DNA of 64,000 bases from Spisula solida (Eukaryota > Mollusca > Bivalvia > Venerida > Mactridae). The DNA lies in the NCBI GenBank assembly GCA_947247005.1, contig OX365955.1, positions 4,722,001 to 4,786,000 on the forward strand, in the 5' to 3' direction. The notes under the pieces are model-generated. The model saw nothing but the letters and a program-made list of their open reading frames with translations. It had not been told where the DNA came from and did not search any database. Below are positions 21,196 through 32,944 of the stretch, piece after piece; positions within the stretch are counted from its first letter, which is position 1; each line of letters begins with the position of its first letter. A program made the translations under genes and the position numbers.

Positions 21196-22607
21196 AATAA
21201 CACAAGGACGCTTTGTCCTAGGATCTTAAAACTTTACATGGAGGTTAGTCATCTACAGTAGATGACCCCTATTGATTTTGAGGTTAGTAGGTCAAAGGTC
21301 AAGGTCACTGACACAATTTTAACCAAATATAGCCCTTAGTGATACTTATACTTAATTAATCTAAAACAAAAACTTGTTATTTAAGTTCATTATCAGATTC
21401 TGTAACACAAATGATGATTGATCAGATTCTTGTGAATCCACTTATTCACAGTTCTTCTATTCTATAAAGTCTTTTTTATATTGGCTAAACATGAAACTAA
21501 TATACAGTAAACAAAATATTGCGATTCAATCTACTAAAGGAATGTGTTGAACGTTTTTTTGTGTAGATATTAATATCCATTCAGTCCATACATCAGAAGA
21601 AAATGTTCACACATACAGACATTTTACATGACAGTAGGTTGGTTTTTGGCTACCTCATGATGCTGGAGTTAAGCTGTTTATTGGCAATCAAAATCACTTA
21701 TTCTGAGAAGCTTCTAGGAGGGGGGGGTTGCCCCTCTAGACCCCTACCCCTGCTTTCATACTTTACTGGATGGAACTTGTTCACCATTGGGAAACCAACC
21801 TCTACACAAAAATAGGCAACTATGAAGCATTTTAGTCCAAATTATCTGCACTTCTGGACAAGGTACAACCTTAAATCCATTGACTATTACTTTTGTACAG
21901 ACACTTGTTCACTATTACAAATCCAACCTGTACTCAGTAGAAGTCCAATGATAATTCAAAGGTATTTACTTAAAAGTGAAAGCAAAATCACCAACTGGCC
22001 AAGTGAACAAGCTTTGGGGGGGGGGCCTTTTATTTGTTATAACAGCAAGTCAGAAGTGCCAGAATTTGCTTTCAGAAGTACTTTAAAATGCTGTTTTCGA
22101 GGAGCTTCCGGGGGCCTCTGGCCCCCTTGACCCCTGGCAATGGCTTTGCCCTGGACCCACCGGGGGTCTTGCAGCCCCCAGACCCCCAGCTTATTTTTCA
22201 GTATTTTCATATTTCTCAACTTTCACCCATGTAGTTACAAATGGTGACAAAACTGCATGAATTGTATTGGTTTGATAATTTAGCTTGATAATTGCAAGAA
22301 ATTGACTGGGCAGTTTTCTTCAGTAACATCTATAATGTAGAAAACTTACAAAAAAATAAAAGTTCACCGTTGCGTTTTTTGCATCAACTTATTTTAATTA
22401 AAAGGGAGATAACTCATACTATTTTCCAAATTTTATTTGTGCAATAACTTTGTTGTTTTACGTCCGATTTCAATTAGATTACCTGCAAAACATTTAAATT
22501 TATTCATTGTAACAACATACAAAGCAATTAACTAAAAATATTTTAATGGTGTATGGTAATATCACCTTTTTACAAACGTTACTAAATTTAGCGTTGTACC
22601 CAACCTG

Positions 22608-23538
22608 TCAATACCCTGTGCTCTGGACTAAGAACATAAAACAATAAGTCATTAAACTAATAATCACAGACATGAATCACGGTCGTGATTCTTTGATTAT
22701 CAATAGAATTGGATTCTCATGATCACCAAATAATAGTTAAACGTCTACTAACACGGTTTTTAGAACCGAAATTGCGAAAATGTATTGGTTCATGCAAAAA
22801 TGGAAGAACATTCCATACCCACAACTGACAAAATTACCAATGACAACGTATAATTGGAACTTTAAACGGTCTAGTGGAACATTCAGCTTTATGGTGAATT
22901 GAATGAATTATGTATGATACGGTTTATTACTAATTTACAGCTCTTTCTTACCAACTAATCCTCCGCTGACAAAACACGAGGGGCAAAATGGACGAAACCT
23001 TAAAATTTTGTTAAAACGTTTGTGATTGGTTGGAATAATATAAGTATCCAATCAAATTACATGTAACATTCAATGTCGTGCATTCCATTTGGCGGGTAAT
23101 GTTTCGCGTTTATCGTTGTCGTCTATGTTAGGTATTAGACCACTAATTTTATTTTGACAAGTATCTACGTTTTTGCGTATTTGACCACTGGGGTTTTGAC
23201 GCATATACGTTTAATTGTCTCATCACCGAATTAAAGAGATATAATTCATGTTAGATATAATTCCATGGCCTCATATAGAAATCTAAATATATGTCATTGC
23301 CCAATTTAACAGAACAAAGACCTAAAAATACAGTCATGTTTATAGATCTTTGGGCAGGGAAAAAACAGATGACCATGCCCATGACTGTCTTAGTCAAGCA
23401 CAAATTAAACTAACAAGGACAAGACAGCTGGATATATTAAAATCTCAATTCAAGACCTATAGTCCGTCGATGATAACACTAGCTTAGGTTTAAAACTGCA
23501 TTTTCGATGTCCATGTTTTGTTCAATCTCGCGTATATA
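22608..23538. other. No gene recognised
   Basis: AT-rich intergenic sequence between two mobile elements. I see no exon, array or inverted repeat that I can support. Confidence 0.4.
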
Positions 23539-24500
23539 CGAGGGGTGACCAACAAATACGCGGAAAATGCTCTAAAATCTTTGTTACGTGATAAATATTG
23601 AAGATAATCGGTCTGGTAATAGATTGGAGTATATCAATTACATAACTATAAAAACATTGAGCCCAAGGAACTATTTGGTGAAAAAAACATAGAAACCGTA
23701 ACATCACTATGCCACCGTCCCAACGTCATCGCGACATCGTTACTTACATCATTATCCATACTCATTCGAGGCACAATTCATAATGTATAACGCATTGAAT
23801 GATTCTCAAAAAATAGCTGTACAACCAGATACACTTCATAGACCTGTCAACCGAAAATCATTGTTTTTTCATTGCAACTTGCATGTGTGGGAGGACATTA
23901 ATATTTATGACGTAATTTCACGTTATTGACGTCGTATAGCCCATTCGCATGTCGGCATTGATTTCACATGGCTACATGGCATCATGTGAGAGAATATGCA
24001 AAACAGACACACGTTGTGTATGCTATTACATTTTTGTTGTATTTTGCAATATTATCATTGTTATTTTATGACATTTCATTCGCAACACGAATTTTCGCCG
24101 CCGATTTCTGTATCACACTCATTTTCAGACAAAGACTTCGAAGCAAATAGCTCTTAAACGGAATTTTGACGTAAAAACATGTTTTTGAAAAAATGATTGT
24201 AATGTTATATCATTGTATATTCATAATCCACCCTTTAGAAAATCATAATATTACAAACACACGAATGATACGTCATCGTTTGCTACGTGCAACGTTGGAA
24301 AATATTAAAATTTGGGCCGCATGACGTCGAGTGACGTTGCCATAGGAAACCGCGTTCGTTCTGACTTTGGTTAATATTGGTGGTCAGCGATAAATCAATT
24401 TGAAATAAATTTATCTTCATGTTTATAAGGTTTCAACGACTTACAGTGACAAATAAAGAAATGACAGCACTTTTCCGCGTATTTGTTGATCACCCCTCGT
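23539..24500. mobile_element. Mariner-like element with CGAGGGGTGA ends
   Basis: The left end is CGAGGGGTGACCAACAAATA followed by CGCGGAAAA. The right end is the same inverted with one change (GATCAAC). TA sits on both sides. The TIR is about 29 bp. The interior (about 0.9 kb) has no transposase that I can see; an open frame of 60 codons at 23968-24150 lacks any transposase motif. Probably a non-autonomous Tc1/mariner-type element. Confidence 0.7.
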
Positions 24501-26928
24501 ATATTCACTTTTATCACATGTTTGACGTCGCGGTAGCGTTATAAAGCCATTATTTATTTTTGATAATACACTAGTGTAATAAAGCTATCACGCGACGTCA
24601 TTCAAAGGATAGGCGACGTCGTCAAAGTTGCGCGTTTATTATAGTGAAAAATAAGTAGTTTTTTCATGTTTCAGCCGGAAAAGGCTAACATGTGATTACA
24701 TTTGTGACCTTCCACATTGAATTTATTAACTCGTTGAAAAAATCGATAAAATGCTCGACAGAGCCTCGCATTTTATTATTTTATTCAACTCGTTTAATAA
24801 ATTCAATATGGAAAGACACTTATGTAATATCCTCTGTTTAATGCATATATATACTCTTCCAATCTACACAGACAGCAAGCAGTCAGTCGATCGTGCAGTG
24901 TTTATATTATTGATGTTTGTTTATTGATCAGGCTAAAGTTATCTCTGGCGAGCTATAGGTCCTATATGAGATATTTTTTCAAAGTATTAAATTAGCATGC
25001 GTTATAAATACCGCGATGAATATACTTTATTTGTAACACGTGCTTTTCTCGTTAATGTTATTGCATTTTTGCATTATTGTTATTTGTGTCACTGCCAGTA
25101 TGGTAGATGCCAAGAGATTTAGTTAGCCCCCAATTCATTCATTCAAAATGGTATATAGCCAGCCACCTGGGGGCTTCAGCCCAAAGCCCCCAACTGAATA
25201 CGTCACTGTATAATAATAATCAGAGTATTTAATATAACCAGGTAGTTGTATAGAGGTAGATGCAACTTCCTCGATTATCGTATACGTATTAAAATAAGGT
25301 GTCGTCGTTTAGCTGGCGTATAGATAATCAATAATTAATCGATATTCCATGGTCTTAGCGGTGAAGTACCGTAGCATTATTATTCGATTATTCGACGTCT
25401 GTTATTAAAACGGATATTGTTTTATTAATCATGGACATAATTCTTTAAATGTAACCTTGTTAAAAAGCTGAAAGATAGCCGATTTTAGAAATGTACTTAT
25501 TTTTTCCCTATCTTATAAATTGACCGAGAAATGACAAGTTAAATGAGATTTTTATTTCGTTTTTCGCGCCGCGGTGAAAAAGAAATCCGGATATGCCGGA
25601 TATTGTGCCCATGTTTTAATTAAATGATCATTATCTTTTCAATTTGCTGTGCAGATTTTTTTTACAGGAATGTTCCACTTATAAGATGAATGATTAAATA
25701 TTTATAACTAATTTATTTGAAATAGTGAGAGGAACAAAAGACTCAGATATTAAATAGAAGTTGAAGAAATTATTTCACTTAAGATTGATCATTCTTATTT
25801 AGTATTAGTGAAACATTTCCCGATAAACACAGTGTTTTTCAAGAGCATTCATGGTTGCAATATCATATTTAAAAGCAGCTTAATTGCTTATTATGTGATC
25901 AGTATGTCTATAGTATACAATACTTTCAAATCAAACAATGCTGAGCTCCTCCCATAATGCACAGAGCAATACTGTCTAAGAGACTAATAGCCCCTCCCAC
26001 AGACTACAGTGTGAAATTATCTTTACAGTTTCAAAATAACTCCTCCCATATAATAATGTAATATTGCATAATCCTTGCTCAAATCCTTATAGGGATCTAT
26101 GTTTTTACAAGAAATTGATTATCAATTATTGAAGCTGCAGGAGGCAGGAAATAGACCATAAAACACCTTAGACTTGAAAGGGTTGTATATTGATATATTG
26201 TTAATTACTGGTTTTGGGGACAGTAGCTGCACAATTAGGGGTCATGTAACTTGGTGACAGCTGTCTATGTTTTACAAGGAATTATATTGATTATGAACAA
26301 CTACCTGATATAACTTCGGGATCAAGATAAACTCTACTGTAGATCTACCAGGGACAGTCTATCGATAAAGCCAACACTATCCCTGTAAAAAGCTAAAATG
26401 ATTAAATTGTTGCCTAAGCAGTAAACTTTCCTTTGGAGAAAAGGTTAATTTAGAAAAATATTATTTACGGTTAAAATGTAGAGCTTGTATAATGGAATAT
26501 TGTGTGGGAACGACAACGCTACACGTCAGTGATATTAGCCCTATCCTCAATCACGACCTTTGACCTCAAAATGGCCGCCGAGTAGCAAATTTGTTGAATA
26601 TTTTGGTTTTATTTACTCAAATGAAGGTTTGTGCACGAACAAAATGAAAATTTACGCATCCTATTATTTCATTTATTAACAAACCACTCTTATAGAGATA
26701 TTTTTGAAATAATATTGAAATGTTTAATGGTCAATTGCAGTGTTTAGTTGGCTTGTCCAACAGTTCTGTCTTTTCTGAATCTGAGTTCAACTTCAACTCG
26801 AGTAAAGTTGCTTTGACAGACTTAGAGTGGTTAGTGTTAGGCCAACCGTACAATTCAATATGCTTCCAGCCACTGCAGACAGACCGAAATGTGACTAAAA
26901 AATTCAGCGCAACTTTCAGTACTGTACT
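24501..26928. other. Intergenic, one fold-back repeat
   Basis: The only structured part is the fold-back at 24712-24825. A GGGGGCTTCAGCCCAAAGCCCCC hairpin-like phrase sits at about 25160-25190. The rest (about 2.2 kb) is AT-rich with no exon recognised. Confidence 0.4.
24712..24825. repeat. Fold-back element
   Basis: The arms CATTGAATTTATTAACTCGT and ACTCGTTTAATAAATTCAAT are inverted repeats of about 50 bp. They surround AAAATGCTCGACAGAGCCTC then GCATTTTATT. The same hairpin occurs at 35615-35725 in the tetraspanin intron, so it is dispersed. Confidence 0.75.
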
Positions 26929-26936
26929 TAAAAAAT

Positions 26937-28679
26937 AGGAAGTGACTAAAGGTCCGGTAACCGGACCTCTAGACAATGCTTGTAGGACAGAGTAGAGGTC
27001 CGGTAATTTATTTCATGTGTATAAACAATATCCATTTTATCCTGTAGAGACTTCCAATGCATTTACCTTGCTATACAGGTAAGTATTTGACAGGAATCTT
27101 TTAAAAAATAGTTAATTGATTAGCAATCAAGTTGATTAGAAGTGTGCGGCACTTAAATAAGCTATTATGCTGCCGGTAATTGCTGAATTTATTTTTGTTC
27201 GTTCGATGGTATTTGCTCTAATATTTGTTTGCTCACACATCAGTTTTGAAACTGCAAACAAACAAATAAGTTTTAATCAGATCTTCATAATAACACGGAT
27301 ATACACAGAACGGATAAGCAGGTCTAAAAATAGCCTACTTATGACCTGACTACCCATAATGCATTGCGCGCTTCGGTAAGCACGATAATTGTGAACATGA
27401 CTTATCCAAAAGAAATCTTTTTTTCGTGTCAAAACCACAAAACTAAGTGGTTTGATCATTTTCAACAAATAGAGGTCACCCCAAAGATCACAAAAAATAT
27501 TGATTTATAAGAAAAACAGTCGTAAATAAGTTTCCTTAGGGGTTTAAAAAAGTAAATATCGGAAGCAATCCAAAACCCGTCGATTGAAAATTTATCGATC
27601 AGGATAGGTCACAGAAAATGTGGTCTATGTCACAATTGACAGATGAATCGTTCAAACTATCTATACAAAAACTTTCCAAACACATAAGGGAACAAATAAA
27701 TTCCCATCTTTGCTTATTTTGACGAAGAGTTGCTTTAAATGAAAACAAATATCTCATTGACAAATTAGGCTGAATTGATGAAATAATCCAAGATGGCGGC
27801 GGCTAGCGGGAAAAATAGCGCCAACATGAGAATCTCGCCATGTCTCATTAAGTCTCGTACAAGTAAGCCGATCGCGATATTTCATTCCAGTATGGCGGCC
27901 TATATAGGAAATATAGTGGGGGTCGAATGAGTAGCTTTTCCGTCTAATGTATTTCGTGATAATAATTATGTTTCAATTAAATGTTGGTATATTGGGATCG
28001 CGGAGTGTTATCAAAACGTGCGTGTTGGAATGTAGATCTACTTTTTATGGAATATATCAAAGATGGGGTAAATTGTTTATTATTATTTATTTACTTATGT
28101 CATCATATATTATTAAAACACAAAATGTGCGTGTGCTGTTGTATCAAAAAACCATGTTTGTACAAACTCATTTTAAGATAATTTCTTAGGCTCTCGAGAA
28201 CGTCGCAGATGGGTTTTGTCCCTAGGATCAATGTCATCGTTGTTCATGCGCTGTTTCCTGTGGTACCAACATTTATGAGGGTGGATCTTGCATAGAACTT
28301 AATTGAGGCGTTTGCAGAGTTTGTTGTACTGACGGGCGTGTGTGTGAAAAAGTGACCCAAATATATACAATGTGTGGTACCCCTCTAGACTTCAAGTCGT
28401 TATCAATGTGTATCAATTGTTGTTCAACACAGACGAAACTATCGAAACACTCGAGATCACTGTTATTCCCTGTCAATGTTTTACATTTCTGTCAAATACA
28501 ACATGGTAAACACTTGTTTATGTCATTTAAATTCTTGACACGAAATAAAATATATGGTTTAAACATATGAAATCAATTACCGGACCTCTAGCCTGTCCTA
28601 CATGCATTGTCTAGGTCCGGTTACCGGACCTCTAGACTCCAGGTCTAGAGGTCCGGTTACCGGACCTCTAGCCACTTCC
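26937..28679. mobile_element. 1.74-kb TIR element with GGTCCGG palindromes
   Basis: The ends are AGGAAGTGACTA and TAGCCACTTCC. TAAAAAAT flanks it at 26929-26936 and 28680-28687. The inverted ends extend about 90-120 bp and contain repeated AGGTCCGGTAACCGGACCT palindromes: one at the left, two at the right. The right end has an additional palindrome unit. Inside, CAAGATGGCGGCGGCTAGCG at 27790 opens a 45-codon frame. An 8-bp duplication would suit a hAT-type element. Confidence 0.7.
27794..27931 (+). CDS. Short ORF with MAAASGK start inside a TIR element
   Basis: The ATG sits in CAAGATGGCGGCGG, which is both a good initiation context and a YY1-type motif. The frame runs 45 codons to TGA. A second ATGGCGGCC lies near its end. 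The frame carries no motif I know. It may be the first exon of an element gene whose other exons I cannot find, or chance. Confidence 0.15.
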
Positions 28680-28874
28680 TAAAAAATATGAAAACGTCTT
28701 AGAACCACCATGAAATATATAGCACTTCCACGAAGACTGAACCTTTTTCTCGCAATATCCACAAATTATAGTCATAAAATACACAGCGACATGTTCATCC
28801 AACTACTTTAACACGACTACATTGCAATTATGACCTCGTTTTCAGCAATCGTCATTCTATGATCTATCTATTTA

Positions 28875-30751
28875 CAGGTTGGGTACAACGCAAAATTTAG
28901 TAACACTTGTAAAAATGTGATATTACCATTCATAATCAAAATATTTTTCGTTAATTACTTTGTATGGTGTTGCATTGAATAAATTAATATATGTTTTGCA
29001 ATTTATCTTATTGAAATCAGCTGTAAAACAACAAAGTAATTCAATAAATAAAATTTGGAAAATAATAATATGAGTTATCTCCCTTTTAATTAAAATACTT
29101 GAACTTCAATGTGGTTACTCGTCAAAATCCTCAAGCAGACATTTACTAACGAGGGTAAATACTATACATGCGTGTAGTGTGAATCAGTTCCGTTAAAACG
29201 TATAAAATTGTCTCTGTTCATATAAAACTTTAACATGTATTTACACTTTACAAGTCCTTCCACACAATCTAGAATGCTGCTGGTACCCGGTGGAGAGCTG
29301 ATTTAAAAGCTTCCAGGCTCGGGGCAGAGATGGTGGTATCTGGCAGATTGTTCCAATGAGTGACTGTTCGGGGGAAGAATGAATACTGATATATATTCAG
29401 GCGGGATGAATTTAACACTGTGGCTAGTTCTAGAGTCCCTTCAGGGTTCTCGGCAACGCGTAATTAAGCGTATTTGGACGCATACTTTTTTAATTAGACG
29501 CGTAAAATTACCGATCTACGCGTTTTCAGGACGCGCCGTTTTTCTATCGGCCGCGTTTGACCTTGATTCATAAATTCGTCGCTTACACCGTATTCAATAA
29601 AGCATCACTCGTTTCGAGTAATTGACAGACGAGAGGTGGAGTTAATTGCCTCATCAACCAATCAGCGTTCACGAGTCACCATCAATCACTTTTGATTGAC
29701 GTGTCGCGATAATATTGAGTAAAGACAGATGTTATGTAAACACGTACGCTTTAATTGATCTATCGAGTCAATTATCGATTTTTTTGATTGCCGCGTCCGA
29801 TGATTATTATAGTTTGATCATAACTGTGATATTTGTCGTTCTTTGGGTAATCGTACATGTGTACGCACATTAAATTTAAAAACATTGAAAAGACTCAAAA
29901 CCACGCACGTTGATTAAAATTCGTGTTCAAAACTAAAGTATCCGCAAATATCGAGTTTTCAAAGAATATATACCTTGTAATTCATATTCCGTGCCAATAA
30001 TTCCCAGATTAAAATATCACAACAATCCAACAAACTTATGCCAAAATGTAAGTCGTCAGTTTCATCAAACGCGTGTGCGGCGTCAATCTCTATGCTAAGG
30101 ACTTTTGATGTTACCGACGCGCGGTTCACTTCAAAGCCTTGCCCGTCTTTGATCAAAATTTTCTTGGGGGAGATCCCCCAAACCCCCCTTGCGGGAGGGG
30201 GTCAACCATATTATCATTCACATCGGAGCGGACGCTCAATGGAGTCGATGCCAAATCAAAACTCCACAAATATTGGCTTTAAAAGCCGATATTAGACGAT
30301 TATCGGTACCGATCGGTTGAGGTGCGGATGTATTCTGTATTGTTATTAGCCCCTTTAACTGCCTAGATCATATGTTTTAACTGTCAAGTTGGTATAGAGA
30401 AAATATTTGTATTAGAATAGTTCTTGGGATACAATCGCATTGCATGCCTGTCTATATTTAAATAGTAAAGTAGGCCTAGTGAAAAAAAAAAATGTTTTTC
30501 AAATTTTTTTTCAATTTTTTTCAAATTATAAATGCAAGTTGCTGTGAAAAAACTCAACGGTGAAATTTTATTTTTTTGTAAGTTTTCAATGTTATAGATG
30601 TTACTTTAGAAAACTGCCCAGTCAATTCCTTGCAATTATCAAGTTAAATTATCAAACCACTAGTGACTACAATTCATGCAGTTTTTTCACCATTTGTAAC
30701 TTAATTTAGTTACGCACAGGCATTACTAAATTTAGTCTTGTCCCTAACCTG
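28875..30751. mobile_element. CAGGTTGGG hAT-like element, duplication ATTTA
   Basis: The left end is CAGGTTGGGTACAACGC and the right end TCTTGTCCCTAACCTG. A perfect 5-bp duplication ATTTA flanks it at 28870-28874 and 30752-30756. Subterminal sequences (TAAATTTAGT, TTGACTGGGCAGTTTTC) match the 17966-22607 element. The interior (29300-30300) includes GGGGGAGATCCCCCAAACCC at 30165. No transposase domain was recognised; an open frame on the minus strand at 29959-30156 is of unknown nature. Confidence 0.85.
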
Positions 30752-30756
30752 ATTTA

Positions 30757-31075
30757 TACTGCCTAACACCTCTTTTCGAGTATTGTTGGCAGGTGTGTCT
30801 GTCAAGGGCAGACTTAAAATCTGATTATCAATGAAGAGAAAGAGGTGTGATACACGGAATCTGGGTGCGTTCCGAATGGTGAGTTCTTTAACGTGCCCGG
30901 TGTACAGCACCGATACACGCAAGACTACCTCTGGGTGTCCAACCAGTTCATCTCTAGTTGGGTGGGAAACACTGTAAGCGTTTCAGAAATGACCATGTGC
31001 CCCGGCCGAGATTCGAACCAGGGACCTCTCGATCAGTAGTCAAGCGCGTTACCACTCGACCACTGTGCCACAATG
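30757..31075 (-). mobile_element. tRNA-derived SINE, copy 1
   Basis: Read on the minus strand it begins with a tRNA-like head: box A TGGTCGAGTGG, box B GGTTCGAATC (31010-31020 reversed). A conserved body follows with GTATCGGTGCTGTACACC and GGGCACGTTAAAGAAC. The same body phrase occurs in the copies at 38890-39300 and 55060-55351. The conserved central region and tRNA head resemble mollusc V-type or Deu-type SINEs. It directly abuts the duplication of the preceding hAT-like element. Confidence 0.8.
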
Positions 31076-31261
31076 ACATTCGCTTATCGACCTACATTTG
31101 TATAAGAATACTCAGGCATAAGTGCGCTTGATTTTTCACAGACGGACACGGTAAAAAATCAGACGCCGCGAACCATAAAATGAACTTGTGAATTTTCCAA
31201 ATGCTGTGATGAGAACTGTTGAAGAATGAAGTGATGAGAGGAGCGTTACCAAGTGCTTGAT

Positions 31262-31530
31262 ACAGGGGTGTCAATTTTCCTGATTTATCCAGAATTCCAG
31301 ATAAATCATTCCTGATTGAGCATTGGTTTCTGGCCATAATAAAAGTTATTTGATGAAAATATCTCAAGAAATGGCAAAGTTATGGTAAATTTAATCTGCT
31401 CTGATGGATTTTTTTTAATGTACAAACTGCGTTAATTATGGAAAAACTATTGAAGGCCTCTTGTTTGGCAAAAACGTGCGGCAGCTTATGATTTTCCTGA
31501 TTTTTAATTCGGCCCTGTTGACCCCTCTGT
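31262..31530. mobile_element. ~269-bp MITE with ACAGGGGTGTCAA ends
   Basis: The left end is ACAGGGGTGTCAA; the right end TTGACCCCTCTGT is its imperfect complement. Internal phrases TTCCTGATTTATCC, AAAATATCTCAAGAAATGGC and AGTTATTTGATG are shared with 41613-41884 in the same orientation. Non-coding. Confidence 0.8.
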
Positions 31531-31675
31531 CGATAACACTATGCTAGGAAACAGCTAGCTTCTAAAAAGTACTATGCTACCGGCGAGCTTTCACGGATAG
31601 CTGACCTTTGTACAGCAAAGCGGTCCATGACTCTGTTGCACAAGAAAGCGCTCGCCTAGTAATTTGCTGAGAAAC

Positions 31676-32511
31676 CAGGGCTTTTTTCAAACCTTGGGGT
31701 GGGGCATTTTCTTTAATCAGGTGATAAAATATTGGTTTTTGGTTACATAGGGTACCAGTATGATTTTGTCAAGGTAAACTTCATTTTTAGCTCACCTGTC
31801 ACAAAGTGACAGTGAGCTTTTGTGATCACTCTTCATCCGTCGTCCTTCCGTCCGTCAACAATTTGCACACTAAAGGTCACAATTTTGACTAAATCTTTAT
31901 GAAACTTGGTCACAATGATCATAACAACAAAATCTAGGTCAAGTTCGATATTAGGTCATCCAGGGTCAAAAACTAGGTCACAAGGTCAAATCATAGAAAA
32001 ACGTTGTGTATTCACTAGAGGTCACAATTTTAGCCTAATCCTTATGAAACTTGGTCAGGGTGATCATCTCAACAAAATCTAGGTCAAAAACTAGATCACA
32101 CGGTCAAATCATAGAAAAACCTTGTGTAGTCACTAGAGGTCACAATTTTGACCTAATCTTTATGAAACTTGGTCACAATGATCATCACAACAAAATCTAG
32201 GTCAAGCTCGATATTGGGTCATCCGGGGTCAAAAACTAGATCACAAGGTCAAATCATAGAAAAACGTTGTGTATTCACTAGAGGTCACAATTTTAGCCTA
32301 ATCCTTATGAAACTTGGTCAGGGTGATCATCTCAACAAAATCTAGGTCAAGTGCGATATTGCGTCATATGGGGCCAAGAACTAGGTCACTAGGTCAAATC
32401 ACAGGTCTTGCATGTACTGCTATAACAGGTGAGCGACCTAGGGCCCTTTGGGCCCTCTTGTTGGGAAAACTGCATAATTTTAAAGATTATGTATCAAGAA
32501 TAAAAGCCCTG
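31676..32511. mobile_element. hAT-like MITE, duplication GAAAC, interrupted
   Basis: The ends are CAGGGCTTTTTTC and AAAAGCCCTG, flanked by perfect GAAAC (31671-31675, 32512-32516). Without the 31799-32462 insertion it is about 170 bp and matches the intact relative at 17483-17687. Confidence 0.85.
31799..32462 (-). mobile_element. AACAAGAGGGCCC element nested in a hAT-like MITE
   Basis: On the minus strand it starts AACAAGAGGGCCCAAAGGGC and ends with the terminal hairpin and GTGAGCT next to an A-tract (plus-strand CATTTTT). About four subrepeats with TGACCT half-sites fill it. Comparison with 17483-17687 shows precise insertion at a T-tract without a clear duplication. Confidence 0.85.
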
Positions 32512-32516
32512 GAAAC

Positions 32517-32797
32517 AGTATGCTATTGGTAACTTGTCATTGCATAGACATAATTAAGCGCTAGATAACGCTATTTGGTAGCAGTTTGGTTAGGCAACAG
32601 ACTCCAGATGGTGGAGTCCTTAATTTAGGGGTTTGCTCCCTATATTTTTGTTAGGTCAGCCACACTTCTTATATCCCCAGCTTGAGGTTGATCAGCAATT
32701 TGTTTGTCCTAGAGACTTTCTTAGTCTTGCACGTTATTGATCAGAATTATGTACTAAATTTCAGAAAAATATACAATGTTATGTTTTTATCTTTCAG
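32517..32797. other. Region upstream of the tetraspanin coding exon
   Basis: Intronic or promoter-proximal sequence ending in the acceptor TTTTTATCTTTCAG (32784-32797). The 5' UTR exon or exons of the tetraspanin must lie somewhere to the left. I could not place them. Confidence 0.4.
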
Positions 32798-32944
32798 ATG
32801 TAACTGTAGTTTTATCCAAGCCGTTCTTAATTCTTCCATATTTGGCACTGTATTGCCTGTGAATTAGACGTCAGGATGAGACACAAGGGCTCAGCCTACT
32901 GTTGCGTCAGATACAGTTTCATTGCTTTTAACATACTTATTTGG
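32798..32944 (+). CDS. Tetraspanin coding exon 1
   Basis: The exon starts after a CTTTCAG acceptor with 78 nt of 5' UTR. The ATG at 32876 begins MRHKGSAYCCVRYSFIAFNI, the N-terminal cytoplasmic Cys-rich stub and first half of TM1. The donor is GTAAGT at 32945. An upstream ATG at 32798 is followed at once by TAA. Confidence 0.9.

Larger units (their letters stand above)
19203..21330 (+). repeat. GGTCAAGGTCACTG dispersed repeat, split by a hAT-like insertion
   Basis: The sequences at 19215-19411 and 21196-21330 are two parts of a dispersed unit. It contains CCTAGGATCTT, ACTTTACATGGAGGTTGGTC and CAAGGTCACTG. The unit is present uninterrupted at 39955-40215, where CCGTTCAATAACTCAAGAA spans the break point. 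Confidence 0.75.
18021..22231. mobile_element. ATGGGTGAAAG TIR element inserted in the CAGGTTGGG element
   Basis: The ends are ATGGGTGAAAGTT and AACTTTCACCCAT, flanked by TTAGTTAC and GTAGTTAC (7 of 8 identical). The sister element at 30690-30720 has an uninterrupted site (AAGTTACAAATGGTG when reversed), confirming the insertion. The interior contains a G13 run (18119-18131) and GC-rich blocks in opposite orientations at about 19455-19560 and 22095-22190, each with GGCCCCCGG or its complement. Confidence 0.75.
17966..22607. mobile_element. CAGGTTGGG hAT-like element carrying nested insertions
   Basis: The termini are CAGGTTGGGGACAAGACTAA (left) and TTGTACCCAACCTG (right, inverted). A perfect 5-bp duplication TCAAT flanks it (17961-17965, 22608-22612). 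Its own sequence is short: about 55 bp at the left and 22232-22607 at the right. Everything between is the 18021-22231 insertion. A relative lies at 28875-30751. Confidence 0.85.
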
